64,000 nucleotides of DNA from Chiridota heheva (GCA_020152595.1 JAIGNY010001912.1:1764001-1828000), one strand, 5' to 3'. Counted from the stretch's first letter, positions 50,601-62,670 are shown. The notes: generated from the letters alone by a model not told the origin. Made by a program: numbers and translations.

Positions 50601-52106
50601 CTGGTATCTGCTGCTTGTCAGTACTACTTGCTTTTCGACAGAAAGCCCAGATGAAGTACACTGTTAAAGCTCTCTGTAACAAAGCCAAATTTTCTTCTGG
50701 CTGCTGGACGTTCTGTAGGTCTATGTTAGGACCTTTTCTCTTTGCAATATGAAAAGGTGGCAATGGAGCAGGTGTGTCTAGCTTGAGAGAGTGCTCTTTA
50801 GTTCTGGGAATTGAGACTTGTGTGTGTACTGGGTCTTCAGGCTTCTTGGCTTCCTGTAGCATAATCCCAGCTGCAGTATTGATAGCAGGTCTGCTGTGTA
50901 TGCCAGTAAGGAGTTGGTTGAAGTTGTCCCACTCAGAATGGAAAAGAACATTATGCGGCGATTTCACAATCTGTGCTGTCAGTAGTGAAGAACGCTGTTC
51001 CAGAGCAACTGCAAGCGCAGTCTCCAACTCCACAGAAAAGAGGTAACTCTCGCAATGGCCTAATCTGCTCTGGAGGGTAAGCAACTGTCTACTTCGGTAG
51101 AGGTGGCGCAATGTCATGCAGAGAAGGATGTGCTTGGGAAGAAGCCATTCTCCATTTTAGACAGCCCTGCAAAGATCTTGTCCAATGGAGAACAATAGCC
51201 GCTCTGCCTGTCTTGAGGAGCTTTTGGATTGACCAGATATGACCAGGCTGAGGAAGCGTTTCAAATTTGGTGGTATTACTCCATCCTTTACTTCCAATTC
51301 ACTTGGTGGAGGAGGCCACGTGAGCTCCTTGGTCTCTTTGAATGCACGAAGTATGATGCCTCGTAGCAGCAGTGCAACATCTTTCATGGCATCCTTTGAG
51401 GCAAGTTGATAGGTTTGACTAATTGCTTCTTCGACAGAGATGCTGGAGTTGTAGACAAGATAAAAGGGCCAGCCCTTACCCTCTGGGTCAACTTTGACGA
51501 ATGCAAGTTTGGGGCCAGGTTAGAATGGTTTTCAAGCTTGCGTTTAAGTTTTTCTGCCCGGTAGTTTGGATTTGCAAAGTGTGTCTCATCTAGCTTGGCA
51601 ACGTATAACATACATAGCGATGATAGCTGTACTACTTTACGTCCAATAATTACTGTTTGTTCCAGGTATTTTGCAACATGCTTGAAGCAGAATTCATGGG
51701 CAGCTTCTAAATCTGCTTGTCCAGCAGTTGCTTCAGGGTTACAACTTCTCCAGTGTGCTGGATTTGTTGTATAATGTTTTCGGCACTTGGGGTGGTATTT
51801 GGCCTCACTTGCAAACAAATCAAAACCTCTGATTCGCTGTAAAAGCCACTCATGCTTGTTGTCTTCTGCTATTTTTAAGATTGTTTGCCAACCATCTCGC
51901 TCAAATGAAGAAGTGTCCTCCTTAGTGTTGATGCCTGCCTTTGTCACATGAATTCTTCTAGTCTTATTGCAGAAAATACAATCAGGATTAAAAATTATCC
52001 TCTCTGTAGATTGCTTGCGCTTTGTCCGACCTTGGCTGGTAGAGGATTCTTCATGTTCCTGTGGCTTAGAAGCTGTCAACCGTTGTAGAAAATAGTAACA
52101 ATACAA
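47687..52106 (-). pseudogene. Element-encoded multi-domain protein with FEN/XPG-like nuclease region, broken by frameshifts
   Basis: On the minus strand one protein of about 1,400 residues can be followed through at least six breaks. N-terminus 52106-51384: CIFCNK...YHPKCRKHY, a Cys/His pattern suggesting a zinc site. 51387-50497: helical, with an in-frame TAA at about 51155-51157 inside NGEWLLPKH...LGHCESY. 50500-49349: longest clean part, TTFDLGVIMKAMPIIW and GTFHTIMNYLNMLGHKMAGS. 49370-49130: charged, probably coiled coil (RLEKEKFVEERLKKKDDDEG). 48549-48050: QEETDSRV, SPDSDIFFILL, ALLGIYCFTGEDCNCAF then KGKGKK, an order like the FEN1/XPG acidic motifs EAEA, SEDMDCL and LLGSDY. The C-terminus is an Asp/Glu/Ser tail ending at 47687. 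A one-base insertion in a T run near 48245 and one-base shifts near 51385, 50540, 49370 and 47890 break the frame. I infer that it mobilises the element; no enzymatic proof exists here. Confidence 0.75.
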
Positions 52107-52498
52107 ATATGGTTGGTAAGAGTTCCCAATGGCCCTAAAATAATATTCTGTACTTTCTTTTTAATTATGGACAATATATGACTTTTAAATTAGAATTTTG
52201 TCATTTTGGCGGCCATTTTGGACACCATATTGGCCGCCATATTGGATTTGGAATATGGCAAAGTTATGCAAAAATATAAATATGGTTGCAAGTGTTCCCA
52301 ACAGCTCCTATGATAATATTTTGAGGTTTCTTTTTAAAGATAATTATTGCTTATGGCCAATATATGACTTTTTAGAGAATTGTCCCATTTTTGGCGCCAT
52401 TTTGGACGCCATCTTGAATATCTCCAGAGTGCCGGATTTTTTTGTTAACATGGAAGAGTCCTGGGTGGGGGTGCAAATTAACCCCGTATGTACCCGTC
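52085..52498 (-). repeat. Right terminal arm, inverted copy
   Basis: The reverse complement of 52190-52498 follows the left arm almost word for word. It has ATGGCG-type arrays at 52383-52420 and 52201-52247 and one well-kept module between them. A second, much more diverged module is recognisable at about 52095-52190 (CAAATATGGTTG, TAATATTCTGT, CAATATATGACTTTT). Confidence 0.85.
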
Positions 52499-53199
52499 TA
52501 GTATGTCAATTGAGCGGTGAACAAAAGAGTATTTCCTGATGTTAAGCTGTGGAGGATTAGTGAGATCAGGGAGCTGTTACTTCGACAGCTCCCTGATGCT
52601 ACACATTACTTGCAATATATACTGTGTAAAGCCGATGCATATGGCTACAGTACACAGTTATATGTTATCTGACTAGGGTAGGACTTATTTTGATCTTATC
52701 CCCTGGCCTTGAGTTGTATGAAGTTTGAACGCACTAAAGTTATTTAGTTACATTCAGTGCAGGTCAGTGAGTATGTGATAATTATTCATGTTTCGATTTT
52801 GCTATGAGGGAGTTTAAATGATGGTTTTCAATATTTTTGTTTAAATGTAGCCTTTCACGCCTAAAATTTGCGTTGTGTAAAGTTTTGTTCAGATTGTTTC
52901 AACTCAACAAGTTTTCAGCATAGCCTATCAGTTTCGCGATTAGAGCAGACTGAAACTTAAGAAAGAGAAAAGGCAGCCTATGATGAGTCTGACCCAGTTA
53001 CGTTGTAATGTCTTGAAAATGTTAATGTTAAAGTTGGGCTTTAACATCGTTAGGGTCTCATTCGAGTATTCGGCACGACGTTATTAATAGCGTGTGTAAA
53101 CTGTACAAAGTTAGTTTGTTGGTGAAAACGAACTAGGCCTAGGGCCTACTGTACATCATGTACTATAGTCTATACGTAGGCCTGACGTTAAGTTTGATT
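52499..53199. other. Intergenic, nothing recognised
   Basis: No gene or complete element seen. Confidence 0.5.
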
Positions 53200-54370
53200 T
53201 TACCTTGCAAATAGTACAGCCTAGGCTACAGTAGTACTAGTAGTATGGTACAGTTTAGTAAAATAACATCCGACTGTAGCATATGCTATAGCCACTACAT
53301 GGCTGCTATACACTATATACTTTATTACTTATAACATTGAAACTGCTGCATTGGCTTATCATTCCCGAGGTCAGAGTCGACGTAACTGTGTACGAGCTCA
53401 GTACGATTTTGTTAAGTTGGAGGGGAAACTTTATCATTACAGTCAATGGGATATTTTTATGAATACTTGTGTCACCTAAGCCAGTCAGCAAAAATTAATG
53501 GTACTCGTATATGTTGTAAACTATTATCTAATACTAAGATATTTGAAGAAAAATAAATTCTGTCCAGTATTTGTTGAAAAATGACAAAACATTGGTTTAT
53601 CTCCCATTGACTGCTGTGATAACTGACTGTTTGTTTTCCCCTTTGACTGAAGTTTAAGATCATCAAAAAAGCATTGTAACCTCGCCGTGCACCACAAAAT
53701 TCCCGGATGTCCGACCTTGAGAATAGAAGCGTAGATGAATTTCGACTACTTGCTAGAATAACTAACGTTAGGCCTTTCCGCAATGGTCTAACTCTAAGGT
53801 CAACTTTTGACAATGCCTTTTATCTTCATAAACACTTTTACTTAATACTAAATAAATATGTATAGTCAATAATACTATATTGAGCCGTTCACTTACGTTT
53901 TGTGCAGGGGTTTAATGAAGAAAACTGAAAAGTTGTCTTTTGTGCAAGAACCTCCCCAAGTGGCTTATTTTTCAAACAGTGCCTTGGGTGGATGTATCTT
54001 ATTAGATGAGAAGTTGTTGAACAATAGAGCGACAGTGAAGTCAATGTGCATATAGCATTATATCGAACACTGCCACATTTACTGATGAACATTTTCAAAA
54101 TAGCAGTTGCCAGCGCACTCGGGTAATACGCGCACTAATTGTGTATGCGTTTCCAAAGGTGAGGGATTTGCGAAGTGATTGGGATGTCATTTCTTCCATA
54201 ATTTGGATGTTTTTTACGTACAAAATGTTAATTTCATTTGTAACTTAGTTTGAAAGATACGTTGATGTTTCAAGATGCTAAAGAAATCAAAATCATAGCT
54301 CATAAGTACCTGTGTCAGTTTTGAGAAGGATTTTCATTTCATGATTATGTTATTTGTTGGTGTCTTAGTG
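53200..54370 (+). repeat. Copy B of the dispersed repeat of about 1.2 kb (inverted partner 10440-11720)
   Basis: Shared blocks are listed under copy A. This copy carries element E2 at 53388-53725, absent from copy A, and lacks the MITE of copy A. Confidence 0.7.
53388..53725 (+). mobile_element. Non-coding element E2, copy 2
   Basis: Matches the reverse complement of 37328-37665. Comparison with copy A of the 1.2-kb repeat, which lacks it, gives an empty site and shows it inserted as a unit. Confidence 0.7.
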
Positions 54371-54499
54371 GTTTTCAACATTACAAGTGTATTATGGGTT
54401 ATCTCACTCAGTTTGCAAGTATTGCCTTTGTCTTTGTACATGATCCTCCTTTACGGAAACTCGGCAAGACTCCTATACGGAGCATAGATGCCAAGCTAT

Positions 54500-54597
54500 A
54501 GCCTGCATAGCAGATGCCAGTCTCGTGCGACCGGGACAGAAGTAGATGAACACCAGGTTTTCACCCTACTCTTTTCGAGAGGTCTTCAGAGAACCAG
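54500..54597 (+). other. Possible 5' UTR exon of the TMEM121-like gene
   Basis: GC-richer stretch ending AGAACCAG|GTAAGG, a good donor at 54598. A matching acceptor TCTTACAG lies at about 56484, 220 bp upstream of the start codon. No coding frame is needed. Inference only. Confidence 0.25.
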
Positions 54598-54749
54598 GTA
54601 AGGTGTGACTGTCCTACCATCGGGACCGCGGCTCAACGCCCCCTCCGAAGGACGGCGAGCGCCATTCAACCATTACCACTTCTCTCAACAGCTGAATGTG
54701 GAGCAGGAGCTGCAAACGACTTGCAAGTAGTGCCTACTGAATGAGGTGT

Positions 54750-56260
54750 TTATCTCACTAGGTACAGTTAGGCTACTATACCTTCATCAGCATCATCACT
54801 CCACAAAGTTTGCTGATTTTAGGTATAGGAAGTCGTCCGCTTAAAAAAAAAAAAAAAAAAAAATTCGTTCTGAAGCAATAGTCAATGGGATTTTCACATG
54901 CTCAAAAGTATCACCAGAAAAATTGAGGACACTAAAAATTTCAGTATCATAATAAACACTAGTCAGATAAACATCTGACCGAAGTATACGCTATAGCCAT
55001 TACCATTTGTCCCGTACAATACATATTGCCTATATTTTGTGTCAAACTGGACATTTGGGATATATGACATACAACCTGTGAAGATTATTTGATAAAATTC
55101 TGTATTGACAAGTCGTTATCTTACTACATTGGAGAGCATTTAGGTCAGATGGTAATGCAAAGTGTTCTCACCCCCAAATTAAGGTCAGTGAGAGATTTAA
55201 ACTTATAATGACATGTGTATATGTGTAAGATATTTTGTGTAGCTTACTACTGCTCATCATTGGTATGCCCTTTGGTGATGATATGAGAGTTGTAGGTGTA
55301 TGTTAATGTTTGAATAAGAAGTAAATATACTGCATACTGAAAATGTCACAAAACATTTTTACACCCAAGATGGATAAAACTGAAGTCATGACAAGTAGTT
55401 TAAGAGCTAAATCTGCCCTCCATAACTGTTGGTGGTGGTGTTTAATTGAGTGATTTACCTTCCTTAACAAGCAGTTTTGAAATGTTACCCACTAGAAGGG
55501 GTACAGGTGTATTGTAGTGTGTTGGGCTGCATAGGGAAAAACATAGAATATGGACTGATGATTCTTTGATAAAAAAGGGGAAACACCCTGTTCATAAACT
55601 TACAAAAATGGTAACTGAAAATCCTTTGGAATCCATTCACTGCAAAGTAGTAAAAAGTTATTCTGTGTTAAATTAAAAAAAAATGTGAAATTTACTTTAT
55701 TTAGTATAGCCTTTTGTATGGCCTACAGGTGCTTGTTTGCGATGATAGTGAAAAGAATTGAAAAAACAAAACAATTTTAAGCATAAACTTTTTGCCTGCA
55801 TGTAATTTAAGCCCACCAATTTAAATATGCCTACATGAATAGATGCAATGGAAGGTTGGGGCACCATCCTCACTTTTTTTTAACAATTGTTGATGTAGTT
55901 AAAAGAAAATTGACATTTTTACTACTATATTTGAATTATTATTCCTCAAATTTTCATCAGGTGGTAAATTATAACTACCAGGGTACTAGATTATATTTTA
56001 CTACTTTCCTGGCATATCAATAGTTTTTAAGGCACAAAATTGCAGGAAATATATGATGGAATTACATGAAGACTTTGAGGAATCTGAGGATGTGATGTCA
56101 CAAGTAATCTAATACCAGTCGTTTCTACACAAATGATTAAATATTTCTGTAACAGAATAAGATTTTTGAAAGTTTTTTTCACCATATTATTTCTTTCAAA
56201 ATCCTCTTTCATATAAAATAAACTTGCTTGACCCCTGAAGTAATCTTTTAATTTTTTACA
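54750..56260. mobile_element. Long-inverted-repeat element, family R1 copy 3 (rearranged)
   Basis: 54770-54900 (CTATACCTTCATCAG...AAGTTTGCTGATTTTAGG, poly-A run at 54843-54862) matches 28315-28430. 55845-56260 (ATGGAAGGTTGG, CACAAAATTGCAGGA, GAGGAATCTGAGGATGTGATG) matches 28525-28900 and 46580-46770. The part between them shows nothing recognisable. Confidence 0.5.
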
Positions 56261-56703
56261 GTTGATGCATCCCAAAGGAAGTGTTATTGCCATTATCCAC
56301 AACTAGGTTCAGGGTCTGTTCAAAATTTGTTCTCTCAACACATGTAAAGCTCCATTTTGGTGGCAAATACAAATGTTCTTTAGTGAAGTTCATTTTCTGG
56401 CACTGAGGTTGCAGAGAGTTTGATACAGAATATAGTGCCATATACATGTTTTGATAATGGTTTCTCTCTTTTCATATCTTACAGCTCCTGCGCTCGCTTA
56501 TCAATCTGGAATATTTGATGTACAACACCATTGAGGAATTTCATGCATAAGTACAAAAACTTTTTTCTTATGAGTCCATCCAATTGTCTTGTCACACATA
56601 CTGTAATTTGCATGCTTCTGTAAATTTAAAACTATTTACCTCACATTCATATCAAACAAACTGTAATCCAGAAAATTGTTAGAAACCTTCTGAAATATAT
56701 AAA

Positions 56704-57672
56704 ATGGAGCTTGCTTACGAAAGTATCATCAAAACTTTGACAAAATGTTTGTGTATTTTTTTTTTGATTGCCCAGTCTGCGTTACTTGATTCATATTTTT
56801 TTAAACTTGATTTCAACGGAGATCCAAACCTGAAGTTTGTGTGGATTTCATTGGATATCTGTATTGCTGTGTTTTGGACGGTACAAATCTTCCCATTGAG
56901 ATCTTACGTCTACAGAAGGGGATCACTTGGGGAAGGAGACTCAAGAAATGAGTTCGGAAACTTGGTTAAAGAATTGGAGCATGGCTACATTGCTTGGCTG
57001 TTGTATGCTGTTATTTTATCTGTCAAAGTGAACAGAATGTGCTATTGGTTTGATAAAACTTTAGAACCTGGCTTTGGAATTTACAGCGTGAATGGATTTG
57101 CTGTTTTGGTGGGGATTTCTGGAGTGCTTTTTGCACTGAATATGATCAGTTACCACAGAGGAAAATTTGACAAACAGTTTAGGGTTGTGGTCGAGAAGGT
57201 AACATACCAGTACTTTGTGGATATGTTGGATTGCCTGCAACTTTTGCAGTTATTGTTTTTGCAGTCCAGTAAAGTCTTACTACCCTACACCATTGACACT
57301 ATGATTCGCATCTATTCATTTGTGCCCATTATTGTGCCCCTTATCCCGTTTTTGATTTTGCGCATGCTGAAAGTATCATCCATGGATTTAAAAGTTTGGA
57401 AAGCGTTTAGTTTGGGGCATTCTCTGACAAGCATTCTTTTGATTGATCTTCCCCTATTTGTATTCAGATCTTATTTGTGGATTCAACACAGTGTAACTTT
57501 CAGCACCTTCTTCCTGAAAAACGTTCTGAGCATGGTAAAGAGTATAGAGAATGTGATTCAGGAATTTGTGAATTGGAAGCGGGGAGCTGGTTTTGTTTTC
57601 ATGTCATTGGAAAGTGATTCTTCTACACACCATGGTGTTCTGGGTGACAACGTGGACTATGTGATCAACTGA
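56704..57672 (+). CDS. TMEM121: TMEM121/CECR6-family multi-pass membrane protein
   Basis: A single uninterrupted frame of 322 residues, close to the 319 of human TMEM121. It starts at an AAAATGG context and ends TGA. Hydrophobic segments lie at about residues 10-32, 44-66, 92-112, 124-146, 164-184, 198-220 and 228-255. Family-like landmarks are YFVDMLDCLQLLQLLFLQSS (human FWVALDLLDLLDMQASLW), a polar loop before the sixth segment, and TFFLKNVLSMVKSIENVIQE (human [20 protein letters not shown]). The C-terminal tail is short and hydrophilic and lacks the Pro-rich end of the mammalian protein. The family has no firmly known molecular role. The coding region has no intron; a splice acceptor at about 56484 suggests an upstream non-coding exon. 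It could equally be orthologous to TMEM121B; a phylogeny would decide. Confidence 0.82.
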   Translation: MELAYESIIKTLTKCLCIFFLIAQSALLDSYFFKLDFNGDPNLKFVWISLDICIAVFWTVQIFPLRSYVYRRGSLGEGDSRNEFGNLVKELEHGYIAWLLYAVILSVKVNRMCYWFDKTLEPGFGIYSVNGFAVLVGISGVLFALNMISYHRGKFDKQFRVVVEKVTYQYFVDMLDCLQLLQLLFLQSSKVLLPYTIDTMIRIYSFVPIIVPLIPFLILRMLKVSSMDLKVWKAFSLGHSLTSILLIDLPLFVFRSYLWIQHSVTFSTFFLKNVLSMVKSIENVIQEFVNWKRGAGFVFMSLESDSSTHHGVLGDNVDYVIN

Positions 57673-57828
57673 AAAGGAGAAATGAAAAAGTTGACAAATT
57701 TTGTTTCCATACAAGAACAGCAGAATTCCTTTATTGAAGATAAAAATGATTAAAATTTAAATTCTACCATAAAGCAAAGTTCAAGATAGTTTTCTCCATT
57801 GTATTTGAAGCTTTAACATGAATCATCA

Positions 57829-57842
57829 AATAAAATAATAAA
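57829..57842 (+). terminator. Poly(A) signals of the TMEM121-like gene
   Basis: Two overlapping-spaced AATAAA hexamers at 57829-57834 and 57837-57842, about 160 bases after the stop codon. Confidence 0.65.
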
Positions 57843-57844
57843 GC

Positions 57845-60800
57845 AGATATGTATTCAGAATTAGAATTTATACTGTATATTCATGTCTTATCTTTAGAAT
57901 AGTGATATACCAGGAAATATATGTACTTATATGTAATTTAGCCTTACTTATTTTAGCAAATTACACATACTGACAAGTAGGCTACACAAAATGTTCATCA
58001 TATTTTTGATAAGTAGGACACTTGATAAATTATTTTATTCTAGAAATAACTTAGAAATTTGATTTTCCTTTTAAAAGGATGATATTTGACTTTCTATTAC
58101 TATGTTTTTCCCTGTTTGTTTGTTTGTCTGTTTGTTTGTTTGTCATTAAGATATCTCAAGAACTGAAAACTGGATTTGGATCAAATTTGGTGTGGGGTTT
58201 TGTTACTGAATAAAATTTGGGACATATTGGAACAGCGGAAGGGCGCAAATGGAGGGGTTGGGACATTTTAAAGGAGCACTAGACCAAAAAGTGAGGGCGC
58301 TTGTTTTGGGAATTTCTTAGATATAACATCCACAAAAGATTGATAAACTTCATGCCTCCATAGCCCACAGATGACGTGAGGCAAAGGTTACTTGAATATT
58401 CTATTCAACCAGAAATTTGCTGTACCGTTGCGTGCTAGATAAGCATTTGATTTTTTGGGACCCCTAAAAATATGCCCTCACCTTTTGGTCTAGTGCTCCT
58501 TTAAGGTGAGTTTGTCATTGGAATATCTCGAGAACTGATGAGTAGTTTTATTATTGCTAACAGCACAAGTGATTTAAATTTGGGAAGTATTGGTATAAGG
58601 GAAGGGCAGAAATCGAGGAATGAGAATGTTTAGGGCAAGGTCTCTCAAGACATAGTTAAAACTTTCCAATGGAATGTGGTGAACAATGAATTTATACCAT
58701 GAAAGGAAATCCAACAATAAATTTTCTGGGCTCAAAAAATACTTAAATCAAGTGGTTTCTGGAATCCAAAAAAATGAAATAATTGGTTTCTGCCATGAAT
58801 GGAAAATGCTGGAATGTGAATCTTGAATGAAAGGATTTCAAACAATGAATGCTTCACTTGAATAAAACTGAAAACAATGGTATGGCATTGAAAGAAATCA
58901 GTCAGAAGATAATCTTTAAGAGTTCAGAATGCAAATGTTCATTACAGATCAAAACTTGGGGATAAATCTTCATGGGCCTTGGATTTCTGAGGTAGATTAT
59001 ATTGAGTATGGGGATCAAATGAACTCTACAATCATTCTAGGCATGTTGGAATTGCAATAGCGGCGGAACTATGCGCTCTACAGAGTGCTAATATTCTAGT
59101 TTACTGAAGTAGTTGTTAGTTAAACATAGTATTTTCTCTTTGTTCTTCTCATCTACTTAGGTTGTCTAAACATTTGTCACACCTGAACTGTACCATTTTT
59201 GAATATTGTATATTGAAGGAATAATCCCATGGAATTTTATTTAAATATATTTGATAGAGGACGATAAAAGAAACATCTATTGGTGAAAAAAACCAAGTAA
59301 ATATCTTATTCCTACAAGAAGTTATTGAATTTTAAAGATTTTTCTTGTCTGCGTAAAAGAGATTATTGGTCTGAGTCATCATTATGATGTCACCACAGCA
59401 CTTTTGTACTATTCTGTATGTATTACTTTAAAAATTAAGTTTGTATTTTTTAAATGATTGGGAACATTTTTTCCTTCAAAAATTATTAAGAATAGTGAGG
59501 AATAGAATTTACAATAATGTTTTCCAATCTGTTCTTGTAACTTACTTTTGAATTATGAAAACTTGGCAATTAATTTTCAAAGAAATACCTAAAGATTAGT
59601 ATAGGAAGTACTGTGATGTGCTGTGTGTTTTTCTTATTATTTCATTGCTGGTGGGGAGGGGGAAAGGATGTAGGTTCTGGGAATGGTTTTTAATGTGAAA
59701 GTTTTAGTCCAAGTACTTGGAGAAATTGCTGGAAAGCAATAGGAAGATGAGCTTTTCAACATTTTTATGGCTGGCCAGATTCAGTCAGTTTCCAGCCTGG
59801 CGTTAATGAGGTGGTGTGAAGTCATTCTCTTTGATCAGAACTCCAGCCACTTTCAGAATTTCGCAGTTTTTGCAAAACCGATCACTCGATGACACAGTTT
59901 TCTGTCACATGGGGTGTCACCTGACAAGATTGTAGCAGTAAAGATAGTGAGCTAGGTGGAAGATTGTTGATTTCTCTTTCGAATGACTTTAAAATTTCCA
60001 TATTTTCGGATTTCTAATTTGCGCAAGTGTCATTTTAATTTGTGTACTTAAATACTGGCCTAATTTTTGGGGCAAATTCATGCCAAACCCCTGACTGGAT
60101 TCCTCAGATTTAAGCAAAATTTATTGATAAATCATTAGAAGACACAGTATGCTTTCTGCCAGTACCAAATTTGTATGGGCCCGGTGGTATTAGTGACAGT
60201 TTTTTGAAGTTGAAAATGGCCACCATTACAGAGATTAGCATTAAATTTTTACATGGTTTTTATAGCAATCAAGAGCAAGTTAGTGTGGTAGCTAGATAAC
60301 ATTTATTTCACATCCTTACCTAGGGCCCAGTAGCAGTCAATGTGTCATTTGATTTGTCTTAATCTGAGCAGCATTGAAGAAAAATGATTGTTTATTATAA
60401 ACATTATGCAAAATGTGTTGTAATTGTGAACGACCAGTGAATCGGTTTAATCATTGTTTAGGTTGAAATGTGGTCAAGGTCTGTTGTAAAAATGAGATTA
60501 AGAATAGTGTGTCCATAGTTATAGATCAACCATGGATCCAGGTTCTATAATAACAGGATAGAATTAACAATCAGGGTATTTTCAATGCCAACCTAGTGTT
60601 TTGTCATGTTGGTATGCTGTCTTGTTATAATTGTCTTGAAATACCACATTAGACAATGAGAAAATACTTTAAAACCAAGATATCTAGACTGCAGATTATC
60701 TCTGACTTTAGGTCTTAGCTTGAAGACTTAAATAAGCAATCTGAGTGGTTGTGAAACTTTTTCTGTTTATGTGTATGTGTTTTGATTTTTTCAATTGAGT

Positions 60801-62670
60801 GTTTCATTAATAATTTCATGTTAACAAAATTCAAGTGGCATTACATATATTCATGTACCATTGTACCTTGCATGGGGATTGTTTCAAATACAAATTAAGT
60901 TGTGAACATTGTCTGGAACAGTTGACATCTGTGCATCTGTGTACTCCTGTTTATATTTCAAGGGTATGATAAATTGTTAGTATCAGAAGTAAATCCAATG
61001 TTGAAGAAAAAGTTTCTTCCTCTGAATAGCATTATCAATTTTTAATGTTGCAAGTTAATGCCATTGTGCAAATATGGATATACTGGCTACTACTGGTAGG
61101 TACTATATGGCCTACTGTGGTATTGAAGACTTGTGTACCATTTGGCACTCATGTCTGGGCACAGAGGTAATATCTGGTTAGGGACATTGGCCCAGGTGGT
61201 AAATCTTTGTAGTTTGAGACTGTGTAGGCCACAAGATGTAAAATCTTAATACCGGCTGTTAGCCTTATCTGAACAATAGTCATTGTAGCTGCAAGACGGT
61301 GCCGTAGAACCTTTGTACAGTAGGTCCTACAGTATGTATTGATCATAGAGGGAAAAAGAATGCAATGACAGAAGTGTAAAACCTGGGAAGGTTGCGCACC
61401 CTTGGGCACTCTGTTACAGAAACCAACTGCAATAAAACAAATTGTATCAAAGAAAATGGAAAATACTGCTTGACTCTCTTAGCTCTACACAATTTTTTAT
61501 TCTGTGACGTAGAGACTTCACTTTTATTGGTGAAGTTTCCAATGATTTGCAACCATTTCAGCAGTTTCATGATGGAAATTTGTTCATTCAACTTTAGGCA
61601 TATTGAGGGGATGTTGGGGGCTTAAGTCTTGTTTAACTGTGTATACATGGAAGCATGTACATCCTTGGTTTAAATAGCAAGGAAATTAATACAGAGGGTG
61701 CACCATGAAAACTATTAAGTGATCAAGTTTTGTAATTTCTTCATTTGAAAATAAGGAAAAGTTAATATAATGTGGGTTTGAACATAAGGTATCAGAGCAG
61801 GGTCATACATGCTTGGGCTTTGTGTGCTGACTGAAGCTTCTGATCCATGATGGTTTGTATTAGGAAGCATTTTTCATATGCATACATAGAAAATATTATG
61901 CTTTATTATTTTGATGTCAAAAACCTTGAAGAATGATGATAATGTGTCCTTTTACCCTTTTGGCTCTTTCTTTCACGATGTTGTTTTAGGTATATATGAA
62001 TGCCTGTATTGGTAGATAATACAGATTCTTCAGGTTAGCACTGTAGTATATTTGTTTTAGAAAGCACCTGGCCAGCATATTTACCTAGTATTTGCCCACA
62101 ATAGTGGTGAATGTTTGTGGTTGATTGTAGTCTAACAAACATATGCTCTGTATTTATATCAAAGATTAATGAGCTCCTGCCAAGGATCTTTCTTGTGTAC
62201 AAAATTTGTCACTCAAAATAATAAACCTCTCCAATTTGGGTTTGGATACAAAATCAGTAACAAGTATTTTACTTTGTAGCTGGGTAAACAAGGTCACACA
62301 CATGGTAAAAGTTCAGTTGTGTTTTTGTAAACTAACATCTGGTATGACTTACACCAAGAAAATCATAAACATGCAGAACAATATTTTGAATTAGTTGTAA
62401 ACAAATCACTCACTCAGGCAACTACTGTTGAACATTTATGATGGTACTCTAGATCTGCTAAATATGCAGGTTCACCTGATGTTTGTTTAGTGCCCTCACA
62501 GGTATTGGTTACACAGAATTCAATAATTCATTTATCAAAGTATTCATTGGTTAGTAAGTAGTACAAATTGAAATGTGTTAACACTTTTTGGTTCTGATGT
62601 GATACATGTAGCATCAGGAATCTACGTGGTCATGATGGCGTGTGTGTGTGTAAGTGTATGTTCAGCCAGC
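57845..62670. other. 3' flank, no further gene recognised
   Basis: Apart from the MITE at 58272-58500, long AT-rich sequence with no open frame above 90 codons and no element end I can pair. Part of it could be extended 3' UTR of the TMEM121-like gene. Confidence 0.5.
58272..58500. mobile_element. 229-bp MITE with TTAA target duplication
   Basis: Begins AGGAGCACTAGACCAAAA and ends with its reverse complement; the arms of about 26 bp are nearly perfect (AAAAAGTGAGGGC versus AAAAGGTGAGGGC). TTAA flanks both sides (58268-58271, 58501-58504), as for piggyBac-type elements. It splits two copies of a TCATTAAGATATCTCAAGAAC-type phrase (58142 and 58513). Confidence 0.85.

Larger units (their letters stand above)
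46998..52498 (-). mobile_element. Large terminal-inverted-repeat element with a FEN/XPG-like nuclease gene
   Basis: A single minus-strand gene is enclosed by two long inverted arms. Left end GTCGGGTATATACGGGTGGT; right end on the opposite strand GACGGGTACATACGGGGTTA. Both continue TTAATTTGCACCCC, CAGGACTCTTCC, CGGCACTCTGG.GATATTC, AAGATGGCGTCC and so on for about 400-550 bp. The flanks are TA on both sides (46996-46997 and 52499-52500), a possible 2-bp target duplication; a 4-bp TAGT is also possible with a slightly different edge. I cannot match the gene to any named transposase class. Boundaries are good to a few bases; the copy is inactive. Confidence 0.85.

Noticed and set aside
49344-51046. 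Plus-strand frames of 69-148 codons at 49344, 49769, 50306 and 50774
   Set aside because: They are antisense to the better-supported element gene, which has conserved motif order across the region.
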